A DNA stretch of 64,000 nt from Verrucomicrobiaceae bacterium (lineage in GTDB: Bacteria; Verrucomicrobiota; Verrucomicrobiia; Verrucomicrobiales; Verrucomicrobiaceae), in contig JADJPW010000012.1 in the NCBI GenBank assembly GCA_016713035.1, forward strand, positions 1-64,000, in the 5' to 3' direction. Below, in pieces: positions 46,628 to 54,592 of the stretch. The position numbers and the translations under genes are program-made. Each line of letters starts with the position of its first letter. Position 1 is the first letter of the stretch. The notes under the pieces are model-generated. The model worked only from the letters and a program-made list of their open reading frames with translations, was not told the DNA's origin and did no database searches.

Positions 46628-48445
46628 TCATTCGCTCTCGGAAAGCCGCTGCCGGGCGGTTTTCAGCGCCTGGAGGGTCCAAATCACGGGGTAGAGGCGT
46701 TCGTGATACCACAGCTGGGCGAAGTAGAGACCAATGGGGGCGCTGGGGAAGTGGGTGCCGTGGCGGGTGGCGGCGAGGAGCCACTGAAGAGGAGAGAGGA
46801 GAGCGGAGAGAGGAGAGCCGGGAAGGCAGAGGGCATGGAGGGCAACGGCGGTTTCTTCGATGCTCGCGGGGCTGACGGGATCGCCACCGAAGGAGCCATC
46901 GGGCTTTTGGGCGGCGCGGAGGTAGCCCAGGCCACTTTGGATCAAGGCGGTGGCCTGGACGGAAAGAGCCTCGCTGCCGAGGAGGTGGTTTAGGACCTGG
47001 GCGGTGCCATAAACGGGGTTCATCTCGTCGGGCGTGTGTTCGTTGCCGAACCAGAGGGGGAGCCAGGAGCCATCGGCGGCTTGGTTTTTCTTCAAATAGG
47101 CCAAAGCGCGTCGGGTGGCGGTTTCGATGCGGTTTTGGAGCTCTTCGGGCAATTCGGCCTTCCACGTCCACCACGCGAGGAGGGCGTGGGCGGTGATTTC
47201 GGGCGTGGAGCGATCAAACGGCAACGCACCCCAGCCGCGGCAGAAAGTCGGGATACCGCCGTCGCGGTTTTGCAGGTCGAGAAGCCAGCGGATGCCGGGA
47301 ATCACGCTCGATTTCACCACAGAGGGCACCGAGAGGCACAGAGATGCTTTTTTAGAATCCTCTGTGTTCCTCTGTGAACTCTGTGGTGAATCCGAAAGCA
47401 ACGCTTTGAGAGCGATGAGCGCACTCGATGTGTCATCAGCATCGGGCACGCCGCCGGGGAGATCGGTCCAGGCCCAGCCGCCGGGAGCGGCGTTGGTGAA
47501 GGGATGCACGTCGCGGTATTGCTGGGCGAGGAGCCAGTCAGTCACGACTTGGCGGGCAGGAGTATCCGCGCCCCCTTGCAGAGCACGCATCGCCAGCGTG
47601 GTGCCCCAGGTGGCAAGATTGGTGTCGATGGGCCAGGCACCATCTTCACGCATGCTGCGGCGGAGGAATTCGACGGCGAGCGGCAGGCAGGGATGATCGA
47701 GATCCCCTGCCCCGGCGAGAGCCATGGTGACGAAGCTGGTGAGCGGCGTGGCCTCCAAATAGCCGCCGCCGGAAGGTTGCAGCGTTTGTAGCATCGGCCG
47801 CACACGCTTCCACGCAAGGGCCCGGAGCCAGCGCAGCGGATTCCACCTCGCGGGCGGTGCTTTTTGAAAACGAATGTGGCCGATGGCGATGAGCGCCGGC
47901 AGCGCATAGCTCACCACCGGCAGCCCCACCGCGCCGAACCACGTCCGCGGCAAAGCAGCGAGCTCGAAGGGCAGCGCGATGACATGCCGCCACGGCTTGT
48001 CACCGAGCGTGCCGCAAAGCGAGCAGAGCATCAAAATGGGCACGCTGAAGGTCTTGTCCTTGCCGTAGCGGGCGATGACGGCCTTCGCGATGGCTGCTGG
48101 CTCCAGAGAGCCCGTGCGGGCGATGATCCAGGCCTCGGCCGCAGGCGAAGACGTGCCCACGAGGTGCAGCGCACTCCAGCACAGCAGCGTGGTGGAGAGA
48201 TTGCTCTTGCTGAGGGTCGTGTCGCCCCAGCCGCCGTCGGTGTTTTGATGCTGGCGGAGCCATGCGGCACCTTTTTCGATGAAATCGGCATGCTTCGCGG
48301 CATCGACGAGTTTCAGCGCCACGACGGCGGTGGCCGTGGAAAGGGCGCTGGAACTCAGTTCACCCTCCCAGTGGCCTTTTTCGTTCCGCAGGCTCAAAAG
48401 ATGAGCCTGGGTGCTGGCGATGGCGCGGTCGAGTTCGGCGAGCAT
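46628..48445 (-). CDS. Squalene-hopene-cyclase-like terpene cyclase
   Basis: 605 aa. Alpha/alpha-barrel with QW repeats (QNTDGGWGDTTL, REDGAWPIDTNLATWGTTLA, KNQAADGSWLPLWFGNE, KPDGSFGGD) and the protonating DxDD motif VPDADDTSSALIALKAL (about residue 335), so cyclase chemistry is plausible. Makes hopanoid-type or related polyprenoid rings. A 26-codon insert (about 352-378: QSSQRNTEDSKKASLCLSVP) comes from a dispersed repeat and is absent from normal cyclases. Follows a hypothetical gene by 27 bp. Confidence 0.82.
   Translation of the reverse strand: MLAELDRAIASTQAHLLSLRNEKGHWEGELSSSALSTATAVVALKLVDAAKHADFIEKGAAWLRQHQNTDGGWGDTTLSKSNLSTTLLCWSALHLVGTSSPAAEAWIIARTGSLEPAAIAKAVIARYGKDKTFSVPILMLCSLCGTLGDKPWRHVIALPFELAALPRTWFGAVGLPVVSYALPALIAIGHIRFQKAPPARWNPLRWLRALAWKRVRPMLQTLQPSGGGYLEATPLTSFVTMALAGAGDLDHPCLPLAVEFLRRSMREDGAWPIDTNLATWGTTLAMRALQGGADTPARQVVTDWLLAQQYRDVHPFTNAAPGGWAWTDLPGGVPDADDTSSALIALKALLSDSPQSSQRNTEDSKKASLCLSVPSVVKSSVIPGIRWLLDLQNRDGGIPTFCRGWGALPFDRSTPEITAHALLAWWTWKAELPEELQNRIETATRRALAYLKKNQAADGSWLPLWFGNEHTPDEMNPVYGTAQVLNHLLGSEALSVQATALIQSGLGYLRAAQKPDGSFGGDPVSPASIEETAVALHALCLPGSPLSALLSPLQWLLAATRHGTHFPSAPIGLYFAQLWYHERLYPVIWTLQALKTARQRLSESE
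47313..47390. repeat. Inverted CACAGAG/CTCTGTG repeat inside the cyclase gene
   Basis: TTCACCACAGAGGGCACCGA and GAGGCACAGAG on the left, CCTCTGTGTTCCTCTGTGAA and CTCTGTGGTGAA on the right. 78 bp, a multiple of three, translated in frame. A well-known style of dispersed repeat in environmental bacterial genomes. Confidence 0.85.
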
Positions 48446-48472
48446 CGCGTAAAAAGAGGGCTACGGGCCGGT

Positions 48473-48970
48473 TCAGGCCAGTTTGAGATCCGCGTGAGCC
48501 TCCATGGCCTTCGTGAGGCCGGGCCAGCCACCGGGGCGCTGGCGCTGGAACATGGTCAAATAGAGAGCGACATGCTTCGCAGGGTGATCTTTGAGCAGGG
48601 CGTCCACGGCTTCCTGGGCCTTTGCGTCCTCGATCTCGCCGGGCAGCTCCATGACCTCGCCTTTGCCGTCGTGAGCGACGCCGATGGCATCGAGGAAGGT
48701 GGTGAGCATGCTCATTTTGCCTTTGAGTAGCCAGATCTGGAAAATCTGCTCCGTGACGCCCTCATTGCTGCGGAGGCGGAGCTGATCGAGTAGCCACGCA
48801 GCCTGATTGGGCTTGGACTTCTCCATGATGAAGACGGGGCGCAGCTTCCGCTGGGCAGCGAGCGTGTTGATGACAGCTTTGTAAGCTGGGCGCTGGTCCT
48901 CCTGCATGTAGCGCATGATGAGGGACTGCATTTCGGGGCCGATAGCGGCGAGGATTTCGTTCGGAGTCAT
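48473..48970 (-). CDS. Hypothetical protein upstream of the cyclase gene
   Basis: 165 aa, soluble, helical, no signal peptide (MTPNEILAAIGPEMQSLIMR). Contains FIMEKSKPNQAAWLLDQLRL and HPAKHVALYLTMFQRQRPGG. It sits 27 bp ahead of the cyclase gene on the same strand, so the two are likely co-transcribed. No family recognised. Confidence 0.7.
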   Translation of the reverse strand: MTPNEILAAIGPEMQSLIMRYMQEDQRPAYKAVINTLAAQRKLRPVFIMEKSKPNQAAWLLDQLRLRSNEGVTEQIFQIWLLKGKMSMLTTFLDAIGVAHDGKGEVMELPGEIEDAKAQEAVDALLKDHPAKHVALYLTMFQRQRPGGWPGLTKAMEAHADLKLA

Positions 48971-49072
48971 GGAAAGGGGAAAAGGGTCTGTGAGCTACCA
49001 CGGCACGAAAACCACCGCAACCGCGACTTCACCCCGAGCGCGAGTGAACTCAAAAGTCATGCTCGCACTCCG

Positions 49073-52000
49073 TCACTTCCCGCTCGTCCACTTTGCCGCG
49101 TTGATGAGGAGCTGCTGGTAGGGTTTCAGGTCATGGGTGCGGGCGTCGTGGCCGAGGGCGATGCCGACGACGCGGGCTTTTGGATGTTTGGTGATCCAGA
49201 CGCTGGGGTGCGGCTTTTGGTATTTGTCGCTGTTGCTGGTCTCGGCGAGGACTTCGATGGGCGCGGTGCCTTCGGGGGCACCTTCGGCATTCACGTAGTA
49301 GAGTTCGTCTTCGACGGTGAAGCTGGCGGGCACGTCCTTCATGACGGGATGGTCGGCTTTGAGGGCTTTCACGTCGAAGGGATGGATCTTGTCGTGGCCG
49401 CGGGCGCCGCCGCCGACGATTTGGGCGTTCAGCTCCGGCCAGCCGCCGAAGCCATACCAGGTGCCGGGATGCAGCATGACGATGCCTTTGCCTGCGGCGG
49501 CGAAGTCGAAGAGCGCTTTGCGATACGCGCCGGTGTCGAAGAATTTGCGGTTCACGCTGATGATGGCGGCGTCGGCGTTGGCGAGTTCGGCAGCGGCTTG
49601 GTCGCGGTCTTCGGTGTAGTGGACGGTGAAGCCGGCGGCTTTCAGCGTGGCGACATCGGTGGTGCCGAAGAAGTCTTTGAAGTTGTGCGACGAACCGCCG
49701 CCGATGACGAGGACCTTGGTTTTGCCAGCTTCCCACTGCACGGGCGCGGCTGGAACAAGCGGGCCATCGCCTTTGCCGCCTTCTTTAGGGGAATCAGGAG
49801 CGGCGGGGCCGACCTGAGCAGCTTCTTTGGCCTTGCCTTTGCCTTTGGCAGGTGTCGGGCGTTTGGAAACGTCGGCGCTCAGCGGAGCAGGCCCTTTTCC
49901 TTCGATGTCGGCGGTGACAGCGATGATGACCGGCGGCGTCTTATTTCCCGCAGGGCTTTCGAGGATCAGCGTCTTGGCGACGGCTTTCTTCGTGAGTTCG
50001 AGTGTGAGGAGGCGCGGTTCCTGGCCGTCGGCGAGGCCTTCGATGCCTTTGGAGCCGGGGACTTCGACGGGGCGGATGTAATCGCTGAAGTGGATGCCGT
50101 TGAGGAGGGTGAATTCCTCTTTCTCGCCGCCTTCATAGACGACGGTGGCTTTGAGCGCAGGCGCTTCATCCTGCACGGCGGGCCAGCCCCAGCCGGAGAC
50201 GCCGCTGAGGAGTTGCAGGCTCTTCGCGGCGACATTGATGGCCACTTCGGCCTTCGCGGGGAAAGTCTGCGAGTGGTTGTCTTTGCCGGGGCCGCCTTTG
50301 AGGACGATCAAATTGCCGCCGGTGGAGCTTTTCGCGGGATCTTGGATGAAAAACGGCACGCCATCGACCTTCACGTTGCCGAACTTGGTGAGCTTCACTT
50401 GGCCGCCGCGAGGATCAGCGCTGGCGAAGAGGCCGTCGCGGCTGTCGGCGGTGAAAGCATCGGCGAGGTGGAGGATGCGGAACTGCTTCATCGCATCGCC
50501 GCAGATGAAGGCGAGGATATCGCGCAAGGCATCCGGGCCGAGCGCATCGAGGCCTTCCGGCATGAGGCTGCGGCGGGTGTTTTCGCGCTTGTCGATGTCG
50601 CTCTTCAAAATCTCGCGCACACCGGCCTGCGTGGCGAGCGTGACGGTGGAATTGTTCTCGCTGGTGATGACGCCGACGAGCACCTCGCCCTTCTTCGTGG
50701 TGATGTTGAAGGCCCAGAAGCTGGGATCGACCTCGCGGTTCGGATCGACGATGTGCACGAGCAACTCAGCGGGACCATGCGCACCCATGCCATCGAGCGG
50801 CGGCCCGACGGCCACACCGACGTCACCGAGCTTGTGGCACACCGCGCACGCGGCGAAGAGCACTTTGCCCTGCGCGGCATTGCCGGGCTTTTCGACCTCC
50901 GGCACGAGTTTGGCGATGATGGCATCCTTCGCGGCATTGTTGACCTTGAAGAGGTCGTGCGCCCGTTTGGCGATCTGCTTGTTCGGATGCGAGCGCAGAC
51001 GTGCGACATCGCCGGGGGCGAAAAGCTCGCGCTTGAGCGTGTCGGCCTTCACAGCGTCGAGGAGGGAGTTGGTGGCTTCGGGGCGCTTGAGGATGGCTTC
51101 GAAGGCTTGGGAAAGTGGTTTCGGCTTTAGCCGAATCATGGAGGGAACGAGTGCCTCAGCATGACCGCTTTGTTCCAAAGAATTGATCAGTCCAGATTGG
51201 AGCGCTTCGGAGTCCCCAGATGCGGCTAAAGCCGCAACCACTTTCGCTGTCGCGTCTGCGGAGCCCACACTAGCAAGTGCACTCGCCGCGCTCACACGCG
51301 CCTCCACATGCGCGGCGTTGTCAGAAAGCGTGGCGCTGAGTTTGTCGAGCTGCGCTTTGACCTCGGCAGCGAGCGCACCGCCTTTGTCCCACTTCGTCAC
51401 GAGCGGCAAGGTGGCGGCAGTGAGCGAAGGCTGGCCGAGGAGCTTCTTCAATGCCTCCGTGAGAGCCGGAGACATCGCAGGAGCTTCGTTCATGCTCGTT
51501 GCGATGCCGCGGAGGATGGCATTCTTCACTGGATCAGCCTTCGCATCGGCGTTGGCGCAGGCGGTGATGAGTTTTCCCGAGTCCTCCAAGATCGCAGCCG
51601 GAACTAAAGCGCTTACCAAGCTTTCCAAATCCTCGGACTGCTTTTGAGCAAGAACATCAGAAATCATAGCTGACGGTGCAACCGTACAGGCCGCAATGAT
51701 TGCTGATCTTGTCCACGAGTCGGTATGCTTTGAGAACAAATCGATGTAGGCAGCCCGCAACACAGGGTCTCCAGCCATAAAAGCCAACTTGTAAATGCGT
51801 AGAGGAAGGTCTTGCTCGGGAGCATTTCCCAGTAGCTCAGCGTATTGCGAGCGTCTCGCCTCAATAGCTTCCACCGTTTGGTTTTCTGCACCACTGCTTT
51901 TGAAGCCAGCCGGTCCAAGAACCTTTTTTACACCTGGGAATTCATCATCTCCAAAACCACTCTTCTCAAAAGCAGCGGCTGAGACAGATTCTGCCATTGC

Positions 52001-54355
52001 TTTGTCCTGAAGCTGATTCAGCAGCTTATCCAGAGAGTCGAGACCAATTTCATTCAGCAGGCGACGAGCAGTTTTCTTCACCGCTGCATTACCCGGTTCT
52101 TTGATGATTGAAGCTAGAGCTACGACGTCAGTCTTTTGCAGCACAGGCACCTCCACCTTCTTCGCCTCCTTGTGCTGCACCTTCCAGATGCGGCCGTAGT
52201 AGTGGTCGCGGTCGGGGCGGACGGCGGCGTTGGCGGGGCCGTGGGTGGGGCCGCGGGTGTCGTTGTGAATGACAGCCTGATTGCAGAAATCGACGATGTA
52301 GAGCGCACCATCGGGGCCGACGCGATTTTCGATGGGGCGGAACCACAGGTTCTTGCTGCGGATGAACTCGGTCTGCTCGCGGCCGGGCTCGCGCTTGGCT
52401 TTGTAGGTCACGCCATCGGGCTCGACCATGAAGTGGCTGACGATGTTCAGCGTGGGCTCGGTGGTGAAGTAACCGTAGTTCCACTTCGCGGGCCAGGCAC
52501 CACCTTCATAGATGGCGCAACCAGCGGCGGCGGTGTAGCTGCCGACCTGGTCGATCTGCACATAGGCCTGCTGCTCCCAATGCATGGCGGGATAGGTCGG
52601 CTCTTTCGGCAGCATGCCGTTCGTGCCCATGACGCCGGGCAGCTTGCCTTTGGCCAGCACATACTCCGGCAGCACGACGTGGATGAAGTGATTGCCGCTG
52701 GTGGGCTGTGTGTAGAAAACCTGGCCGTCGCTGGTGATGTCGAGGCCCCAGGTGTTGCCGCCTCTCGAAGCATATTGCTCGAAAGCGGTGCCGTCGGGTT
52801 TGAAGCGGACGACTCCCGCGCCGATGGGGCCCAAGTGCTTAGTGTTTAGTGCTGAGTGCTCAGTTTGGTTTTTCTGAGCACTAAGCACTGAGGACTGAGC
52901 ACTTGGCTGGGGATACCCAATCACATCATCCGTGCTCGAATACCCATGCGTGGCATAAACCCAGCCGTCGAGGCCCCAGCGCATGTTGTTGATAACGGCG
53001 TGCGTGTCGCGGTTGCCGAGGTTGGTGTAGAGCTTGGTGCGTTTGTCGGCCTTGTCGTCGCCGTTCGTGTCCTCGAAGAACCACACATCGGGCGCGGCGC
53101 AGACGATGACGCCGTTTTTGTAAAACACGCTGCTCGTGGCGAGCTCGATCTCGTCGGCAAAGACGGTCTTTTTGTCCATGACGCCGTCGCCGTTCGTGTC
53201 GGAGAGGATGGAGACGCAATCGAGCGGTTTGCGGTCGTAGTGGCCGGGCTGGTTGGCACCGCTGTCCTTCCACGCGTCCACGTTTGATTGGCGGAGGCCG
53301 TTTGGATACTCCGGCGTCTCGACGACCCACAGGCGGCCTTTTTCATCCCAGTCGATGTTCATGGGCTTGTTGATCAGCGGCTCGGCGGCGACGAGGCTCA
53401 AATTGAACTCGGGATGCACTTCGAGCGCCTTCGGCAGCTCCTGCGGGCTGGGGCAGCCGCCCTCGACGTAGCGCAGCGCATCGCCCAACTCGTCCGGTTT
53501 GCAGAGTTCGTCGATGTTCTCACGCTTTCCGGCCCAGGCGATGCCGCGGAGGATCAGGGTGCGGATGCCGTTGTGGCTGAAGTTGCGATGGTAATGGCCG
53601 GGGATGCAGGTGAAGGCGCGGTAGGTCGTATCGGGGGCATTCTTGCCCCCTTCAGAGGGGCCAGGAATGGCCCCATTACGCTCATAGGTCCACACCTGCG
53701 GCTGGATGTCGTAAATGTTCACGGCCTTCTTTTTCGCCACGGCCTCGGCGGCGCGTTGCTGCGCCTCTTTGTTGCCGCCTTTGATCTGCGGCGTGTTCGG
53801 CGTGTAGGCAGCGGCGAGGATCTTGGCCTCGGGAAGCAGATCCATGTCGTAGTAGATCTCGTCGTCGATGTCGAAGTTGCTGATGTCCTTCGTGATCGCG
53901 TTGTCGTGATCGGTGAAGTAGAGGCTCATGGGTGCCTCCAACCACTTCGTCTGCCCAAAGTGCCACGAGCCGCCGATGATCGTCTTGAACCAATCGTGAT
54001 CCTTCGACACCGCCGCCGCGTGAATCGTCACGATGCCGCCGCCGCGGGCGAGGAACTCCATCAGGTTCTTCCGCTCATCGCCGATCTTGATGTTTCCGGC
54101 CTCTTGGGCGTGAAGGATGAGCACGTCCGTCTTGTCGAGCTGCTCCTTGGTCGGGAATTCCATGCCGCCCTCGCACTTGGCGCCGCGTTCATTGAGCATC
54201 GGCACCCATTCCTTCAAAAACTGCGGGAAATCATGCGCCCCCGGGCCGTGAGATTTTTTGCCAGCACGGATGAAGACGCGGAGCGGCTCGGCGGCGGTGA
54301 GATGTGAGGCGTGAGAAGTGAGAAGTGCCGCGAGAAGCAGGAGATGGCGTTTCAT
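49073..54355 (-). CDS. Giant exported ThuA / PVC-type dehydrogenase / cytochrome c / ThuA protein
   Basis: 1760 aa from ATG 54355 (MKRHLLLLAALLTSHASHLT, signal peptide). Order: ThuA-like domain (about 25-280; GGGIVTIHAAAVSKDHDWFK); PVC-type membrane-bound dehydrogenase propeller (about 330-760; LVAAEPLINKPMNIDWDEKG, LWVVETPEYPNG, VGPDGALYIVDFCNQ); HEAT-like helices (about 790-1130); cytochrome c with heme site CAVCH (about 1167-1171); beta domain with a 3-keto-disaccharide/cargo-like fold; second ThuA domain (about 1545-1760; VLVIGGGSSHNFKDFF, GIVMLHPGTWYGFGGWPELN). Residues about 483-508 come from a repeat insert. Probably periplasmic sugar oxidation. Confidence 0.9.
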   Translation of the reverse strand: MKRHLLLLAALLTSHASHLTAAEPLRVFIRAGKKSHGPGAHDFPQFLKEWVPMLNERGAKCEGGMEFPTKEQLDKTDVLILHAQEAGNIKIGDERKNLMEFLARGGGIVTIHAAAVSKDHDWFKTIIGGSWHFGQTKWLEAPMSLYFTDHDNAITKDISNFDIDDEIYYDMDLLPEAKILAAAYTPNTPQIKGGNKEAQQRAAEAVAKKKAVNIYDIQPQVWTYERNGAIPGPSEGGKNAPDTTYRAFTCIPGHYHRNFSHNGIRTLILRGIAWAGKRENIDELCKPDELGDALRYVEGGCPSPQELPKALEVHPEFNLSLVAAEPLINKPMNIDWDEKGRLWVVETPEYPNGLRQSNVDAWKDSGANQPGHYDRKPLDCVSILSDTNGDGVMDKKTVFADEIELATSSVFYKNGVIVCAAPDVWFFEDTNGDDKADKRTKLYTNLGNRDTHAVINNMRWGLDGWVYATHGYSSTDDVIGYPQPSAQSSVLSAQKNQTEHSALNTKHLGPIGAGVVRFKPDGTAFEQYASRGGNTWGLDITSDGQVFYTQPTSGNHFIHVVLPEYVLAKGKLPGVMGTNGMLPKEPTYPAMHWEQQAYVQIDQVGSYTAAAGCAIYEGGAWPAKWNYGYFTTEPTLNIVSHFMVEPDGVTYKAKREPGREQTEFIRSKNLWFRPIENRVGPDGALYIVDFCNQAVIHNDTRGPTHGPANAAVRPDRDHYYGRIWKVQHKEAKKVEVPVLQKTDVVALASIIKEPGNAAVKKTARRLLNEIGLDSLDKLLNQLQDKAMAESVSAAAFEKSGFGDDEFPGVKKVLGPAGFKSSGAENQTVEAIEARRSQYAELLGNAPEQDLPLRIYKLAFMAGDPVLRAAYIDLFSKHTDSWTRSAIIAACTVAPSAMISDVLAQKQSEDLESLVSALVPAAILEDSGKLITACANADAKADPVKNAILRGIATSMNEAPAMSPALTEALKKLLGQPSLTAATLPLVTKWDKGGALAAEVKAQLDKLSATLSDNAAHVEARVSAASALASVGSADATAKVVAALAASGDSEALQSGLINSLEQSGHAEALVPSMIRLKPKPLSQAFEAILKRPEATNSLLDAVKADTLKRELFAPGDVARLRSHPNKQIAKRAHDLFKVNNAAKDAIIAKLVPEVEKPGNAAQGKVLFAACAVCHKLGDVGVAVGPPLDGMGAHGPAELLVHIVDPNREVDPSFWAFNITTKKGEVLVGVITSENNSTVTLATQAGVREILKSDIDKRENTRRSLMPEGLDALGPDALRDILAFICGDAMKQFRILHLADAFTADSRDGLFASADPRGGQVKLTKFGNVKVDGVPFFIQDPAKSSTGGNLIVLKGGPGKDNHSQTFPAKAEVAINVAAKSLQLLSGVSGWGWPAVQDEAPALKATVVYEGGEKEEFTLLNGIHFSDYIRPVEVPGSKGIEGLADGQEPRLLTLELTKKAVAKTLILESPAGNKTPPVIIAVTADIEGKGPAPLSADVSKRPTPAKGKGKAKEAAQVGPAAPDSPKEGGKGDGPLVPAAPVQWEAGKTKVLVIGGGSSHNFKDFFGTTDVATLKAAGFTVHYTEDRDQAAAELANADAAIISVNRKFFDTGAYRKALFDFAAAGKGIVMLHPGTWYGFGGWPELNAQIVGGGARGHDKIHPFDVKALKADHPVMKDVPASFTVEDELYYVNAEGAPEGTAPIEVLAETSNSDKYQKPHPSVWITKHPKARVVGIALGHDARTHDLKPYQQLLINAAKWTSGK
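52832..52906. repeat. Inverted pair of 7-bp tandem arrays inside the ThuA/PVC gene
   Basis: AGTGCTTAGTGTTTAGTGCT then GAGTGCTCAG on one arm; CTGAGCACTAAGCACTGAGG then ACTGAGCACTTGG on the other. 75 bp, read in frame as part of the protein (SAQSSVLSAQKNQTEHSALN). Confidence 0.85.
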
Positions 54356-54592
54356 GGTCGGAGAAAGGTGGATGCTACGCGAAAGGAACGTTCTTTGGGA
54401 AGGACGTTTTTGCACGGGGGGCTATCTAGGATGCACATGAAACGCGGTCGTCTTCTGGGCGTTAAAGGCCGCTCCGATGAGAGACAACGATGACATCCCG
54501 GTGGCCCCAGCGGCCGGGATGTGATCGAGACGGAGTTGCCGAAGAAATAATCGTTCGCGTCGGCTGTTCCGGTGCGTTGATAGCTCTGCCCC

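Noticed and set aside
49133..51130. Long plus-strand frames opposite the ThuA/PVC gene (665 codons, and others to 54307)
   Set aside because: Shadow frames caused by high GC and biased third positions; the minus-strand protein has clear domains throughout.
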